From Pseudomonadota bacterium (GTDB taxonomy: Bacteria > Pseudomonadota > Gammaproteobacteria > Burkholderiales > Burkholderiaceae_B), in contig JAFAGQ010000153.1 in NCBI GenBank assembly GCA_023422555.1, positions 1 to 27,629 on the forward strand: a DNA stretch of 27,629 nt. The letters are read 5' to 3'. The notes under the pieces are model-generated. The model had not been told where the DNA came from. It saw only the letters and a list, made by a program, of their open reading frames with translations, and did no database searches. Positions 8,641 to 15,931 of the stretch are shown here, piece after piece (the stretch's first letter is position 1; each line of letters opens with the position of its first letter). A program made the position numbers and the translations under genes.

Positions 8641-8672
8641 GGCATCACTATAGTGAAGACAATTGTGATGCC
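8641..8672. terminator. Hairpin between the Bug and ThDP-enzyme genes
   Basis: GGCATCAC (8641-8648) pairs with GTGATGCC (8665-8672) around a 16-base loop. A CACTATAGTG palindrome overlaps the left arm. Only a short T run follows, so it may be a weak terminator or attenuator separating the two genes, or simply an RNA-stabilising structure. Confidence 0.35.
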
Positions 8673-8758
8673 ATTTGCCCGGACCGGTCCTGCAACCGAC
8701 AGATTTTACATTTAATCCGTTCCTGTTAAGGAACATAAACAAGAAGGTTTTTTGCGTT

Positions 8759-10306
8759 ATGAATGGAGCTGACAGTCTTTGCGATACTTTGCTGGCCAAT
8801 GATATCGACGTTTGTTTTGCCAACCCGGGCACCTCGGAAATGCATTTTGTGGCAGCGCTGGACAGAAAGCCAAAGATGCGCTGTGTATTGGGCGTTTTTG
8901 AAGGCGTTGTCACTGGTGCCGCCGACGGATATGCGCGCATGGCCGACAAGCCGGCGGCCACCCTGCTTCACTGCGGTCCTGGCATGGCCAACGGGCTGGC
9001 CAATATGCATAATGCGCGCCGCGCCCATACGCCGATGGTCAATGTGGTGGGCGATCACGCGAGCTACCATCTGCAATACGACGCGCCACTGACCAGCGAT
9101 ATCGAAAGCCTGGCAACGCCCATGTCTGACTGGGTCAGACGGATCGCATCCGCTGATGATGTAACGGGTGCCGCGGCGGCCGCAGTGCATGCGGCCAATA
9201 GCGGACTTGGTGGTGTGGCGACATTGATTCTTCCAGCTGATGCAGCATGGACGGAAACCACAACCCCGGTGCAGATGGCAGCGCCGATAGAACGAACCAG
9301 CGTCTCGCCAGAGGCACTGAAAGCCGCGACAGAAGCGCTGAATAACGGTCGTAATACAGTGATTCTGCTGTCCGGGAAGGCATTGAGAAGCAAAGCGCTG
9401 GAGACGGCAGCCAGAATTGCCGAGCGCACAGGCGCAAGGCTCATGGCGCAACAGTCCAATGGTCGCATCGAACGCGGCGCCGGACGTGTCAAAATTGATC
9501 GCGTCCCGTTCAGCGTGGATCTGGCGCTCAAGGCGCTGGCAGGTACTGAACAGTTGATTCTTGTTGGGGCAAAAACGCCCGTCGCGTTCTTTGCCTATCC
9601 GGGCAAGCCAGGCGAGCTGGTACCGGAAAATTGCAAACGTATTGAACTGACGCGTCCTGAAGATGATCTGCCACAAGCACTGGAAGCGCTCGCAGAGGCC
9701 GTGGGTGCAACGCAAGGACCCATCTCGCTGATTGCGGAACGCAAGGATATCGGCCTGCCAACGGGCAAGCTGGACGCTGCGGCGGTGATCCGTGCCATTG
9801 GCAGTCTGCTGCCCGATAATGCCATTGTCTGCGATGAGTCGGTTACGTCCGGCCGTGATTCGTTCAAGTCGACCTTTGAATCTGCACCTCACGATTTTCT
9901 GCAGATTACCGGCGGGGCCATTGGCATTGGGATTCCGCTGGCGACCGGCGCCGCTGTTGCCTGCCCGGATCGCAAGGTTGTATTGATGCAGGCGGATGGC
10001 AGCGGCATGTACACCCTGCAAGCCTTGTGGACCCAGGCACGCGAGCAGCTGGACGTGGTGACCGTGGTGTTTGCCAATCGCAGTTATGCCATATTGCATA
10101 ATGAATTCAAACAGGTTGGCGCCGGCGAGCCCGGACGCAACGCGCATCGCATGCTGGATCTTGATAACCCCGCCTTTGACTGGGTACATATGGCAAACGC
10201 AGCAGGTGTCGAGGCCGCGCGGGTAGAGACATGCGAAGCCTTGTGCGATGTACTGCGCAGCGCTATTGGACGCAAGGGGCCGTTTCTGATTGAAGCGGTG
10301 ATTTGA
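8759..10306 (+). CDS. Thiamine-diphosphate enzyme, acetolactate synthase/benzoylformate decarboxylase family
   Basis: This is a ThDP-dependent enzyme acting on a 2-oxo acid or similar substrate; the exact reaction cannot be read from the sequence. The open frame extends upstream to 8675, but the family N-terminus begins at the ATG at 8759 (NGADSLCDTLLANDIDVCFANPGTSE) behind AAGAAGG, giving 515 residues. The catalytic glutamate that activates the cofactor is Glu48 in GVFEGVVTGAADGYARM. The diphosphate- and metal-binding motif starts at ADGSGMY near 411 and ends at the Asn of FANRSY near 440. The protein is shorter than housekeeping acetolactate synthase, no small-subunit gene is nearby, and its context is catabolic. 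Database labels of 'acetolactate synthase large subunit' would therefore be misleading. It lies 205 bases after the Bug gene, with a repeat and hairpin between them. Confidence 0.82.
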   Translation: MNGADSLCDTLLANDIDVCFANPGTSEMHFVAALDRKPKMRCVLGVFEGVVTGAADGYARMADKPAATLLHCGPGMANGLANMHNARRAHTPMVNVVGDHASYHLQYDAPLTSDIESLATPMSDWVRRIASADDVTGAAAAAVHAANSGLGGVATLILPADAAWTETTTPVQMAAPIERTSVSPEALKAATEALNNGRNTVILLSGKALRSKALETAARIAERTGARLMAQQSNGRIERGAGRVKIDRVPFSVDLALKALAGTEQLILVGAKTPVAFFAYPGKPGELVPENCKRIELTRPEDDLPQALEALAEAVGATQGPISLIAERKDIGLPTGKLDAAAVIRAIGSLLPDNAIVCDESVTSGRDSFKSTFESAPHDFLQITGGAIGIGIPLATGAAVACPDRKVVLMQADGSGMYTLQALWTQAREQLDVVTVVFANRSYAILHNEFKQVGAGEPGRNAHRMLDLDNPAFDWVHMANAAGVEAARVETCEALCDVLRSAIGRKGPFLIEAVI

Positions 10307-10342
10307 TCAAGGGCATGGGTTGAATCTGAGTACCATGCTGAT

Positions 10343-11674
10343 TCAGATGTATTCCGTCAGCGTGGTGTGAACCTGCGTTAATGCCGTTTGCAATATGTCC
10401 AGCGATACGGAACCCAGGGCCAGCCGAATGGCATGAGGAATGTGGGCTGTAGTGGCAAAGGGTTCTGCAGTGGAAACGGATATCTGCGCCCGCATCAGCG
10501 ACATCGCGATCTGATCGGCGCGAACCTCCTGTGGCAGAGGAATCCAGAGAAAGTAGGAATTGGGGTGACCAACACACGCAATACCGTCAAGCGCAGCCCG
10601 CGCCATGCGTTGGCGTTGCGCGGCATCTTCACGTTTCTCCTGTTCCAGCTGGGCGACGGTGCCATCGCGAATCCATTCTGTTGTCATTGCACTCATGACT
10701 CCCGGCGTGCTCCAGGTGGTTGCGCGAATGGCGCGCTCCAGCGACGCGACGCGCGCTTGCGGGGCCACGATCAATCCAAGACGCAGGCCGGCAGCCACGT
10801 TTTTGGAGAATCCCGTTATGTAGATTGTGATATCCGGCGCCATTTGGACGATGGGCGGCGGTGCATTTTCGATCAGGAATGAGTACGCGCCATCCTCAAT
10901 GATCAACAGATCATGCGCGTGCGCCACCGCTATCAATTCCTGTCTTTTTTCTGTGCTTGTGACCCATCCCAGGGGATTGTTCATGGTCGGCATGGTGTAA
11001 ATGGCACGTACCCGACGCTGACGACACAGCTTATCAAGCACATCAATATCAGGACTGTGATTGGCAGCAGGTAGCGGCACCAGTTCCAGATGCAGCATAT
11101 CGGCAAGCACACGAAAGCCCGGATAGGTAAGCGCATCCACTGCAACAACGTCACCTGGCTTCAGGCACGCCATCAATGTCATTGCCAGACCGTCCTGGGC
11201 GCCATTGACGATCAGAATCTGTTCTGCGGAGCGTTCAATACCGCGGGTCTCAAGATACCGGGCCATGATGGCACGTTCGTGCAAGCGTCCACCATGCGGC
11301 TGATAGCGCAGCAGCGATTCCAGATCGCCGGATGCGGACATCTGGCGCAGTGCATTGCGAAGCAACTCGGCCTGGCGCGGCAGCGACGGATAATTGAAAT
11401 TCAGATCGATCATCTCAGCGGCCACGACATGCTGGTCAACGCCGTGTCCCGCCGGCAATGCGATTTCCCGAACGAAGGTGCCGCGCCCGGTTTCACCGCT
11501 CACCAATCCCATGGCTTCCAGTTCGGCGTAGACACGCGTCGCCGTCACCAGCGACATGCCTTCGCGAGCGGCCAGCTGCCTATGCGTGGGTAGCCGCGTG
11601 CCGGGAGCCAGTCTTCCGGAACGGATCTCGTGCGCAAAGCGATCCACAAATGATTTGTATCTTAAACGCGCCAT
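10343..11674 (-). CDS. MocR-family transcriptional regulator (GntR helix-turn-helix plus aminotransferase domain)
   Basis: This is a DNA-binding regulator that senses pyridoxal phosphate, or an amino compound bound through it. Residues 4-70 are a GntR winged helix (FVDRFAHEIRSGRLAPGTRLPTHRQLA, then TATRVYAELEAMGLV and GRGTFV). Residues from about 88 to the end form a fold-type I aminotransferase domain. PLP-site residues are present: Asn233 in MNNPLG, Asp261 in EDGAYSF, the Schiff-base Lys291 in GFSKN, and Arg298. The 443-residue length is normal for MocR/PdxR proteins. It is divergent from the EamA exporter gene, a frequent arrangement in which the regulator controls the neighbouring transporter. 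No clear ribosome site precedes the ATG. It converges on the ThDP-enzyme gene, with only 36 bases between the stop codons. Confidence 0.93.
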   Translation of the reverse strand: MARLRYKSFVDRFAHEIRSGRLAPGTRLPTHRQLAAREGMSLVTATRVYAELEAMGLVSGETGRGTFVREIALPAGHGVDQHVVAAEMIDLNFNYPSLPRQAELLRNALRQMSASGDLESLLRYQPHGGRLHERAIMARYLETRGIERSAEQILIVNGAQDGLAMTLMACLKPGDVVAVDALTYPGFRVLADMLHLELVPLPAANHSPDIDVLDKLCRQRRVRAIYTMPTMNNPLGWVTSTEKRQELIAVAHAHDLLIIEDGAYSFLIENAPPPIVQMAPDITIYITGFSKNVAAGLRLGLIVAPQARVASLERAIRATTWSTPGVMSAMTTEWIRDGTVAQLEQEKREDAAQRQRMARAALDGIACVGHPNSYFLWIPLPQEVRADQIAMSLMRAQISVSTAEPFATTAHIPHAIRLALGSVSLDILQTALTQVHTTLTEYI

Positions 11675-11711
11675 TACAGGATGTATGCATTACAATAACT
11701 TGATTGTCATG

Positions 11712-11740
11712 ATTATAGAGGTCTAAGATTGCGCAATCAA
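11712..11740 (-). promoter_or_regulatory. Sigma70 promoter of the MocR gene
   Basis: On the minus strand TTGATT (complement of 11735-11740), a 17-base spacer and a perfect TATAAT (complement of 11712-11717) form a strong sigma70 promoter. It would start transcription about 30 bases before the regulator's ATG. Confidence 0.7.
11727..11738. promoter_or_regulatory. Perfect 12-bp palindrome, candidate MocR operator
   Basis: GATTGCGCAATC is its own reverse complement. It overlaps the -35 box of the regulator's promoter and lies about 27 bases upstream of the EamA start, so a bound dimer could affect both genes. Confidence 0.5.
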
Positions 11741-11764
11741 TGAATGATGTTTACAGGTGAAATA

Positions 11765-12643
11765 ATGCATCAGCAGGGACAGGCCGGTTCACTGAGTGGA
11801 TGGCTGAATGGATTCGTAGGCGTTTTAATTTTCAGCGGCTCTCTGCCCGCAACCCGACTTGCCGTCATGGATTTTGATCCCGTGTTTCTGACGGCATTGC
11901 GTGCAGCGATTGCCGGTGTGCTGGCACTGGTTTTACTTTTGCTCGTGCGACAGCCGCGGCCCGCGCGTGCGCAGATCAAAGCGCTGGTTATTGTGTCACT
12001 GGGCGTGGTGGTGGGGTTTCCTTTGCTCACGGCACTGGCTTTGCAACATGTGACCTCAGCGCATTCCATCGTGTTTATCGGACTGCTGCCGCTTGCGACT
12101 GCAATCTTTGCCGTGGTCCGGGGTGGTGAGCGGCCGCGCCCGGCCTTCTGGTTTTTCTCCCTGCTGGGCAGTCTGCTGGTGGCAGGGTTTGCCGCATCTC
12201 AGGGATTGAACGCGTCATTGACGGGCGATCTGCTTATGCTGGCTGCAATCATCGTTTGTGGTCTGGGCTACGCGGAAGGGGCAACGCTTTCACGCAGCCT
12301 CGGCGGCTGGCAGGTGATTTGCTGGGCCTTGCTGATTTCATTGCCATTCATGCTGGTGCTGACACTCTTTACCATGCCGGCCACCTTTGCCAATGTTCAT
12401 GCCCCCGCGTGGGCCGGGCTGGCTTATGTGTCGCTGTTCAGTATGCTGATTGGCTTTGTCTTCTGGTATCGCGGCCTGGCCCAGGGCGGCATTGCTGCCG
12501 TTGGCCAATTGCAATTGCTGCAGCCGTTCTTTGGTCTGGCCCTGGCTGCAACCCTGTTACACGAGCCGGTAAGCGGGCTGATGCTGGCGGTGACCGTTGC
12601 CGTGATTGCCTGCGTTGCAGGGTCTCGGCGATTTGCGCGTTAG
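11765..12643 (+). CDS. DMT-superfamily transporter with two EamA domains
   Basis: This is an inner-membrane exporter of the drug/metabolite transporter superfamily, with two EamA repeats of about five helices each (residues about 12-140 and 150-290). The frame opens at 11744, but the ATG at 11765 has an AGGTGA ribosome site at the right distance and gives 292 residues, the usual length. The segments ASTPRSL-like cores seen in the family are represented here by LPATRLAVMDFDPVFLTALR in the first half and GLGYAEGATLSRSLGGWQV in the second. Many relatives export amino acids or their derivatives. It is divergent from the MocR regulator, which probably controls it. The stop codon overlaps the first unit of a tandem repeat array. 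Confidence 0.88.
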   Translation: MHQQGQAGSLSGWLNGFVGVLIFSGSLPATRLAVMDFDPVFLTALRAAIAGVLALVLLLLVRQPRPARAQIKALVIVSLGVVVGFPLLTALALQHVTSAHSIVFIGLLPLATAIFAVVRGGERPRPAFWFFSLLGSLLVAGFAASQGLNASLTGDLLMLAAIIVCGLGYAEGATLSRSLGGWQVICWALLISLPFMLVLTLFTMPATFANVHAPAWAGLAYVSLFSMLIGFVFWYRGLAQGGIAAVGQLQLLQPFFGLALAATLLHEPVSGLMLAVTVAVIACVAGSRRFAR

Positions 12644-12753
12644 ATGTGACGCGACAGATGTGACGCGTTAGGAGTGACGCGTTAGGTGTGGCACTTTAGG
12701 AGTGACGCGTTAGGTGTGGCACTTTAGGTGGGGCACGTTAGGTTTGGCAAGTA
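12642..12753. repeat. Tandem array of eight 14-bp units
   Basis: Eight consecutive 14-base units run without gaps. The units start at 12642, 12656, 12670, 12684, 12698, 12712, 12726 and 12740. Two alternating types are seen: AGGAGTGACGCGTT and AGGTGTGGCACTTT, the pair occurring twice in succession as a 28-base higher-order unit. The first unit includes the last two bases of the EamA stop codon. Confidence 0.9.
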
Positions 12754-12756
12754 AGA

Positions 12757-12782
12757 GGCGGCATTGCATCTGCAATGTCGCC
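12757..12782. repeat. Imperfect 26-bp palindrome between convergent genes
   Basis: Twelve-base arms (12757-12768 and 12771-12782) match except for one G-T pair, with two bases between them. It lies between the convergent EamA and SIP genes. No T run follows on either strand, so it is not a classic intrinsic terminator, though it may stabilise transcript ends. Confidence 0.6.
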
Positions 12783-12809
12783 GAACTGCAACTGCGTTGG
12801 ACCTATGTA

Positions 12810-13673
12810 TTACTCTTGTGCGCTGCCCTGCTTCCAGTAATTGCTGACCCGAACTCGGGATTTATCGATTCCTTTCTCATCCAGCAGGAACTGCGTGATG
12901 GCGCGCATTTGAGCGGCTTCACCGCCACCCCAGATAAAGCCATCGCCTGCGGGGAAGGCAAAACGGTGAACTGCGTCGACCAATGGCTGAGATTGCACTC
13001 GCGATTGCAGTTGCCCGGCTGATTGAGGTTGCGCTTGTGATGGCGATGTCTCTTCCGATTGCACCTGTGATTGCTTGCGATGTAACCAGGTGATATGCAC
13101 GTCTGCCTGTGTTTGAAATACCTGCTCTTCTGAGGCATCTTCAACCAGGGCAATAACGTGAACCTGCGCACCCGGGGCCATTTCTTCAAGGCGTCGGCCA
13201 ATGGCTGGCAACGCAGTTTCATCGCCGATCAACAGTTGCCAGTCAAAACCCTGAGGAATGACAAAAGACCCTCTGGGCCCGGCCACCGCGAGACTGTCGC
13301 CCACTTGTGCATTGGCCACCCATGTTGCCGCAGGCCCTTCTCCGTGCAGAACGAAATCGATATCCAGTTCATTGTCTGCGGGTCGATAGCGGCGCGGTGT
13401 GTAATCGCGGGCAGGCGGCCGTGGCGCATCGGCGGGAAAGCGTATGCCCTCTGGTGTTTTTTCGGGAAGCACAGGCTTGCCATCCTGGGGGAAGAAAAGC
13501 TTCATGTGATCGTCGAACGACGCCGATACGAAATCTCCAAGGTCGGGGCCATGAAACGTCACGCGCACCATGCGCGGTGTGAGTTGACTGATTTGCCGCA
13601 CTTTCAGCAGCCGCGCCTTGATGGTGTGACGGACGCGTTCAATATTCAATTGAGTTGGGGTAGTTAGTGTCAT
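12810..13673 (-). CDS. Siderophore-interacting protein, NAD(P)H-dependent ferric-chelate reductase (YqjH/ViuB type)
   Basis: This cytoplasmic flavoprotein reduces ferric siderophore or ferric chelate to release iron. The FAD-binding barrel occupies about 15-140, with the flavin motif RDYTPRRYRP at 89-98 and GPRGSF at 132-137. The nucleotide-binding half runs from LLIGDETALPAIGR (147-160) through FIWGGGEAA (246-254) to the family C-terminus VSNYWKQG (276-283). At 287 residues it is longer than usual because of a Gln/Ser-rich insert at 201-229 (see findings). It lies 44 bases downstream of a PadR regulator gene in the same direction, so the two form one operon resembling the yqjI/yqjH pair of E. 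coli, where the reductase is controlled by the PadR protein. Confidence 0.92.
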   Translation of the reverse strand: MTLTTPTQLNIERVRHTIKARLLKVRQISQLTPRMVRVTFHGPDLGDFVSASFDDHMKLFFPQDGKPVLPEKTPEGIRFPADAPRPPARDYTPRRYRPADNELDIDFVLHGEGPAATWVANAQVGDSLAVAGPRGSFVIPQGFDWQLLIGDETALPAIGRRLEEMAPGAQVHVIALVEDASEEQVFQTQADVHITWLHRKQSQVQSEETSPSQAQPQSAGQLQSRVQSQPLVDAVHRFAFPAGDGFIWGGGEAAQMRAITQFLLDEKGIDKSRVRVSNYWKQGSAQE

Positions 13674-13717
13674 TTTGCGAAGTATTCCAATTGTGATATG
13701 GCTAATGCCTTGGGCGC

Positions 13718-14329
13718 TCAGCTGCGAGCGACACTCTGAGTGATCTGCTCAACTGCGGTTTTCAGAATGGCGATGATGCGTCGCTGCTCCTGCGGATCTG
13801 CCTCGCTTTTGAGCAACAGCGCGCGCTTCAGGTCAAGGCGAGCCTGTGTGAATTCGGGCAACCACCCTTCTTCACTGTTTGTATCGTTATCTGCTGCCAT
13901 GGCGCCCTGTATGTATTTCATTTTTCTTGCCATGTGAACAAGCATGGCAAGAAGTTCTTCCGCTTCTTCACGATGCGCTTCCAAATGGGCAAGTCCGTCG
14001 GGTAGCAGGGCGTACGACTTCTTGTTGCTTTCTACGGAAACCGAGGCAAAGCCCAGTTCCTGCAGATAAGTCAGCGCGGGATATACCATTCCGGGGCTGG
14101 GTTTCCAGAAACCGCCTGACCGGCTTTCCAGTTCCTTGACCAGTTCATAACCGTGGCTGGGCTGGATCTCCAGCAGCGCGAGGACCATCAATTGCAGATC
14201 CTCTGAAGAGAATTTACGCCCACGCGTAAAGCCACCTTCCTGCCGATGGCGCTGATGACCACGTTTGTGATGACCGTGTCTGGCAAACATTGCAGCGTCT
14301 TTGATTTTTTCTTTCATCTTGTCTTTCAT
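13718..14329 (-). CDS. PadR-family regulator with a His-rich N-terminus (YqjI-like)
   Basis: This is a winged-helix repressor. Residues about 42-115 form the PadR DNA-binding domain (LQLMVLALLEIQPSHGYELVKELE, then SPGMVYPALTYLQELGFASV). The C-terminal helices (about 118-203) provide dimerisation. The N-terminal extension has five histidines at 18, 20, 21, 25 and 28 in a basic stretch. This is similar in idea to the metal-binding His-rich head of E. coli YqjI, a nickel-responsive repressor of the ferric reductase YqjH. Here the regulator lies upstream of the reductase in the same operon rather than divergent from it. The start has an AGGA ribosome site and a strong promoter. Nickel or another metal as the signal is inference from the family. 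Confidence 0.9.
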   Translation of the reverse strand: MKDKMKEKIKDAAMFARHGHHKRGHQRHRQEGGFTRGRKFSSEDLQLMVLALLEIQPSHGYELVKELESRSGGFWKPSPGMVYPALTYLQELGFASVSVESNKKSYALLPDGLAHLEAHREEAEELLAMLVHMARKMKYIQGAMAADNDTNSEEGWLPEFTQARLDLKRALLLKSEADPQEQRRIIAILKTAVEQITQSVARS

Positions 14330-14370
14330 TTTTGTTCCTGTATCTGATTTTGTATTTTAAGATATATCGT

Positions 14371-14399
14371 ATGATATGTTTTATGATCGTCCTTGTCAA
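14371..14399 (-). promoter_or_regulatory. Sigma70 promoter of the padR-SIP operon with an overlapping inverted repeat
   Basis: On the minus strand a perfect TTGACA (complement of 14394-14399), a 17-base spacer and TATCAT (complement of 14371-14376) form a near-consensus promoter. The inverted repeat ATATC-GTAT-GATAT (14364-14377) covers the -10 box, the expected place for an autorepressor such as the PadR protein. Confidence 0.75.
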
Positions 14400-14414
14400 G
14401 AAAAGTTCCGTGAT

Positions 14415-14447
14415 TTGCTATATCAAATGAAACTGATTATTATTTGC
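14415..14447 (+). promoter_or_regulatory. Promoter of the TPR-sodA unit with a Fur-box-like sequence
   Basis: TTGCTA (14415-14420), a 17-base spacer and TATTAT (14438-14443) form a sigma70-type promoter. The 19 bases at 14429-14447 match the Fur consensus GATAATGATAATCATTATC at 13 positions and overlap the -10 box. Iron-dependent repression is therefore plausible, but the match is moderate. Confidence 0.5.
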
Positions 14448-14480
14448 ATAGGCAGTTCTTTTATCGCACAAGGAGTGGCT

Positions 14481-14957
14481 ATGCTGAATGAAATACAGGT
14501 AAAGGCAGTGTCAGCCAGTGCACAAAGCAGTTTGTCGCAGTGGCGCCAGGCCATTCAGGACGGCAATGACGCATTCAGCATTGGCAACTATGAGCAGGCA
14601 ATTTCCCATTATGAACAGGCCCTTGCCCTCTCCAATGAGTGTTTTGGTGTGATAGAGGACGCAGAAAATGGCGTGGCCACATTTGTCATTGCACATCACA
14701 ATCTTGCTGACACTTACCGAAGCCTGGAAAACCAGGTCCAGCAGCGATTGCATTTGTGTTTACCGCATGAAAAGTTATACGCGGCAATGAACGACAAAAG
14801 CCTGCCGGAAAGCTGGCAGCTGGCTGCACAGAATCACAGTCGTCGTACCTACACGGAACTGTCGCTCTATCTGAGCCAGCATCCTGAAGACGGTGATGCA
14901 CGCCGTATCGCCAACCTTGGCGCGGCCGGATCCACCGGGAGTATGTCAGCGCATTGA
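14481..14957 (+). CDS. Small tetratricopeptide-repeat protein linked to sodA
   Basis: This predicted cytoplasmic helical protein of 158 residues has no known reaction. The frame is open from 14376, but the ATG at 14481 has an excellent AAGGAG ribosome site and excludes the long unsupported N-terminus. Residues about 19-52 (WRQAIQDGNDAFSIGNYEQA, then SHYEQALAL) are a clear TPR motif. A second, less regular repeat around 60-90 includes AHHNLADTYRSL. TPR proteins bind other proteins. It lies 175 bases upstream of the Mn superoxide dismutase gene in the same direction. Pseudomonas sodA operons also carry a small uncharacterised gene (orfX) before sodA. Whether this is the same family needs an alignment. 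Confidence 0.75.
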   Translation: MLNEIQVKAVSASAQSSLSQWRQAIQDGNDAFSIGNYEQAISHYEQALALSNECFGVIEDAENGVATFVIAHHNLADTYRSLENQVQQRLHLCLPHEKLYAAMNDKSLPESWQLAAQNHSRRTYTELSLYLSQHPEDGDARRIANLGAAGSTGSMSAH

Positions 14958-14974
14958 CCAGAGCGTGCTTTCCT

Positions 14975-15006
14975 CAGATCGTACGTTCATCAGATCGTGC
15001 ATTCAG
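14975..15006. repeat. Two 16-bp direct repeats before sodA
   Basis: Two adjoining 16-base units start at 14975 and 14991, each beginning CAGATCGT. Looser related words (CAGAT) recur up to about 15040. The rest of the 175-base gap shows nothing clear apart from the sodA ribosome site. Confidence 0.5.
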
Positions 15007-15132
15007 CCTAAGGTGCTTTCAACAGATTTTTTACCAGATCATTTCGCCCGGCACTTGCCTTCGTTTGCAGTTGAATGTGAGTGAGCCGGTTCTTTTAACC
15101 GATACACAACTACATTACATCAGGAGCAATCC

Positions 15133-15744
15133 ATGTCCTATACCTTACCTGCCCTTCCCTATGCCTATGATGCGCTTGAGCCAAACATCGATGCGCAAAC
15201 CATGGAAATTCATTACACCAAGCACCATCAAACGTACATCAATAATCTGAATGCAGCCCTGGAAGGCGCGAAGCTTCCCACTCCTCCTGTTGAAGAATTG
15301 ATTGCAGATATCGACAGTCTGCCCGAATCTGTCCGCGGTGCCGTACGCAATAACGGTGGCGGTCATGCCAATCACAGCCTTTTCTGGCAGGTCATGTCTC
15401 CCGAAGGCGGCGGCAATCCCGATGGCAAGCTGGCTGCTGCGATCGACGCTGACCTTGGTGGTCTGGACAAATTCAAGGATGCGTTCACCAAAGCTGCCAT
15501 TTCCCGCTTCGGCAGTGGCTGGGCCTGGCTGAGCGTGACACCAGAGAAAAAACTGGTGGTGGAAAGCACCGCCAACCAGGACAGCCCGCTGATGACCGGT
15601 AACACACCGATACTGGGTCTTGACGTGTGGGAACACGCTTACTATCTGAAATACCAGAACCGTCGTCCGGAATATATCGCTGCGTTCTATAACGTTGTGA
15701 ACTGGCCGGAAGTGGCACGTCGTTACGAAGAAGCCATCGCTTAA
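15133..15744 (+). CDS. sodA: Superoxide dismutase, manganese type
   Basis: This enzyme converts superoxide to oxygen and hydrogen peroxide in the cytoplasm. All four metal ligands are visible: His27, His81, Asp164 and His168 (in LDVWEHAYY). Tyr35 and Trp85 are also in place. Gly at 76-77 before His81 and Gln149 in ANQDSPLM are the second-sphere residues typical of Mn rather than Fe enzymes. The 203-residue length is standard. AGGAG lies six bases before the ATG. A Fur-like box over the promoter of the upstream TPR gene would fit the common pattern in which Mn-SOD is induced when iron is scarce. An intrinsic terminator follows. Confidence 0.96.
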   Translation: MSYTLPALPYAYDALEPNIDAQTMEIHYTKHHQTYINNLNAALEGAKLPTPPVEELIADIDSLPESVRGAVRNNGGGHANHSLFWQVMSPEGGGNPDGKLAAAIDADLGGLDKFKDAFTKAAISRFGSGWAWLSVTPEKKLVVESTANQDSPLMTGNTPILGLDVWEHAYYLKYQNRRPEYIAAFYNVVNWPEVARRYEEAIA

Positions 15745-15791
15745 GAATCAGAACGACTAAAGCGCGGACCGCTTTTCGGTAACTGCAGAAG

Positions 15792-15829
15792 ATGGGCGCG
15801 ACATCACAGTCAGCGCCCATATTTCTATT
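15792..15829 (+). terminator. Intrinsic terminator after sodA
   Basis: ATGGGCGC (15792-15799) pairs with GCGCCCAT (15813-15820) around a 13-base loop and is followed by ATTTCTATT, a moderate T-rich tail. It lies about 50 bases after the sodA stop. Confidence 0.75.
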
Positions 15830-15931
15830 CGCGTGATTTTTCTTTTATCGTCATGCACTACGCATTGTCGTGCAAGCGCTTGCTATCTGACCTCTTGCGC
15901 CAAAAACGTGCCGCGATATTTATTCGGATAT

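Noticed and set aside
8726..10189. Leftward 487-codon open frame opposite the ThDP enzyme
   Set aside because: The plus-strand frame has clear family motifs. The opposite frame is rich in Cys, His, Arg and Gln with no recognisable domain, as expected for an antisense shadow of GC-rich coding DNA.
15872..15883. GCAAGCGCTTGC palindrome between sodA and the thioesterase gene as a terminator
   Set aside because: It is a perfect 12-bp palindrome, but has no loop space and no T run on either strand. It lies between convergent genes, where an operator is unlikely.
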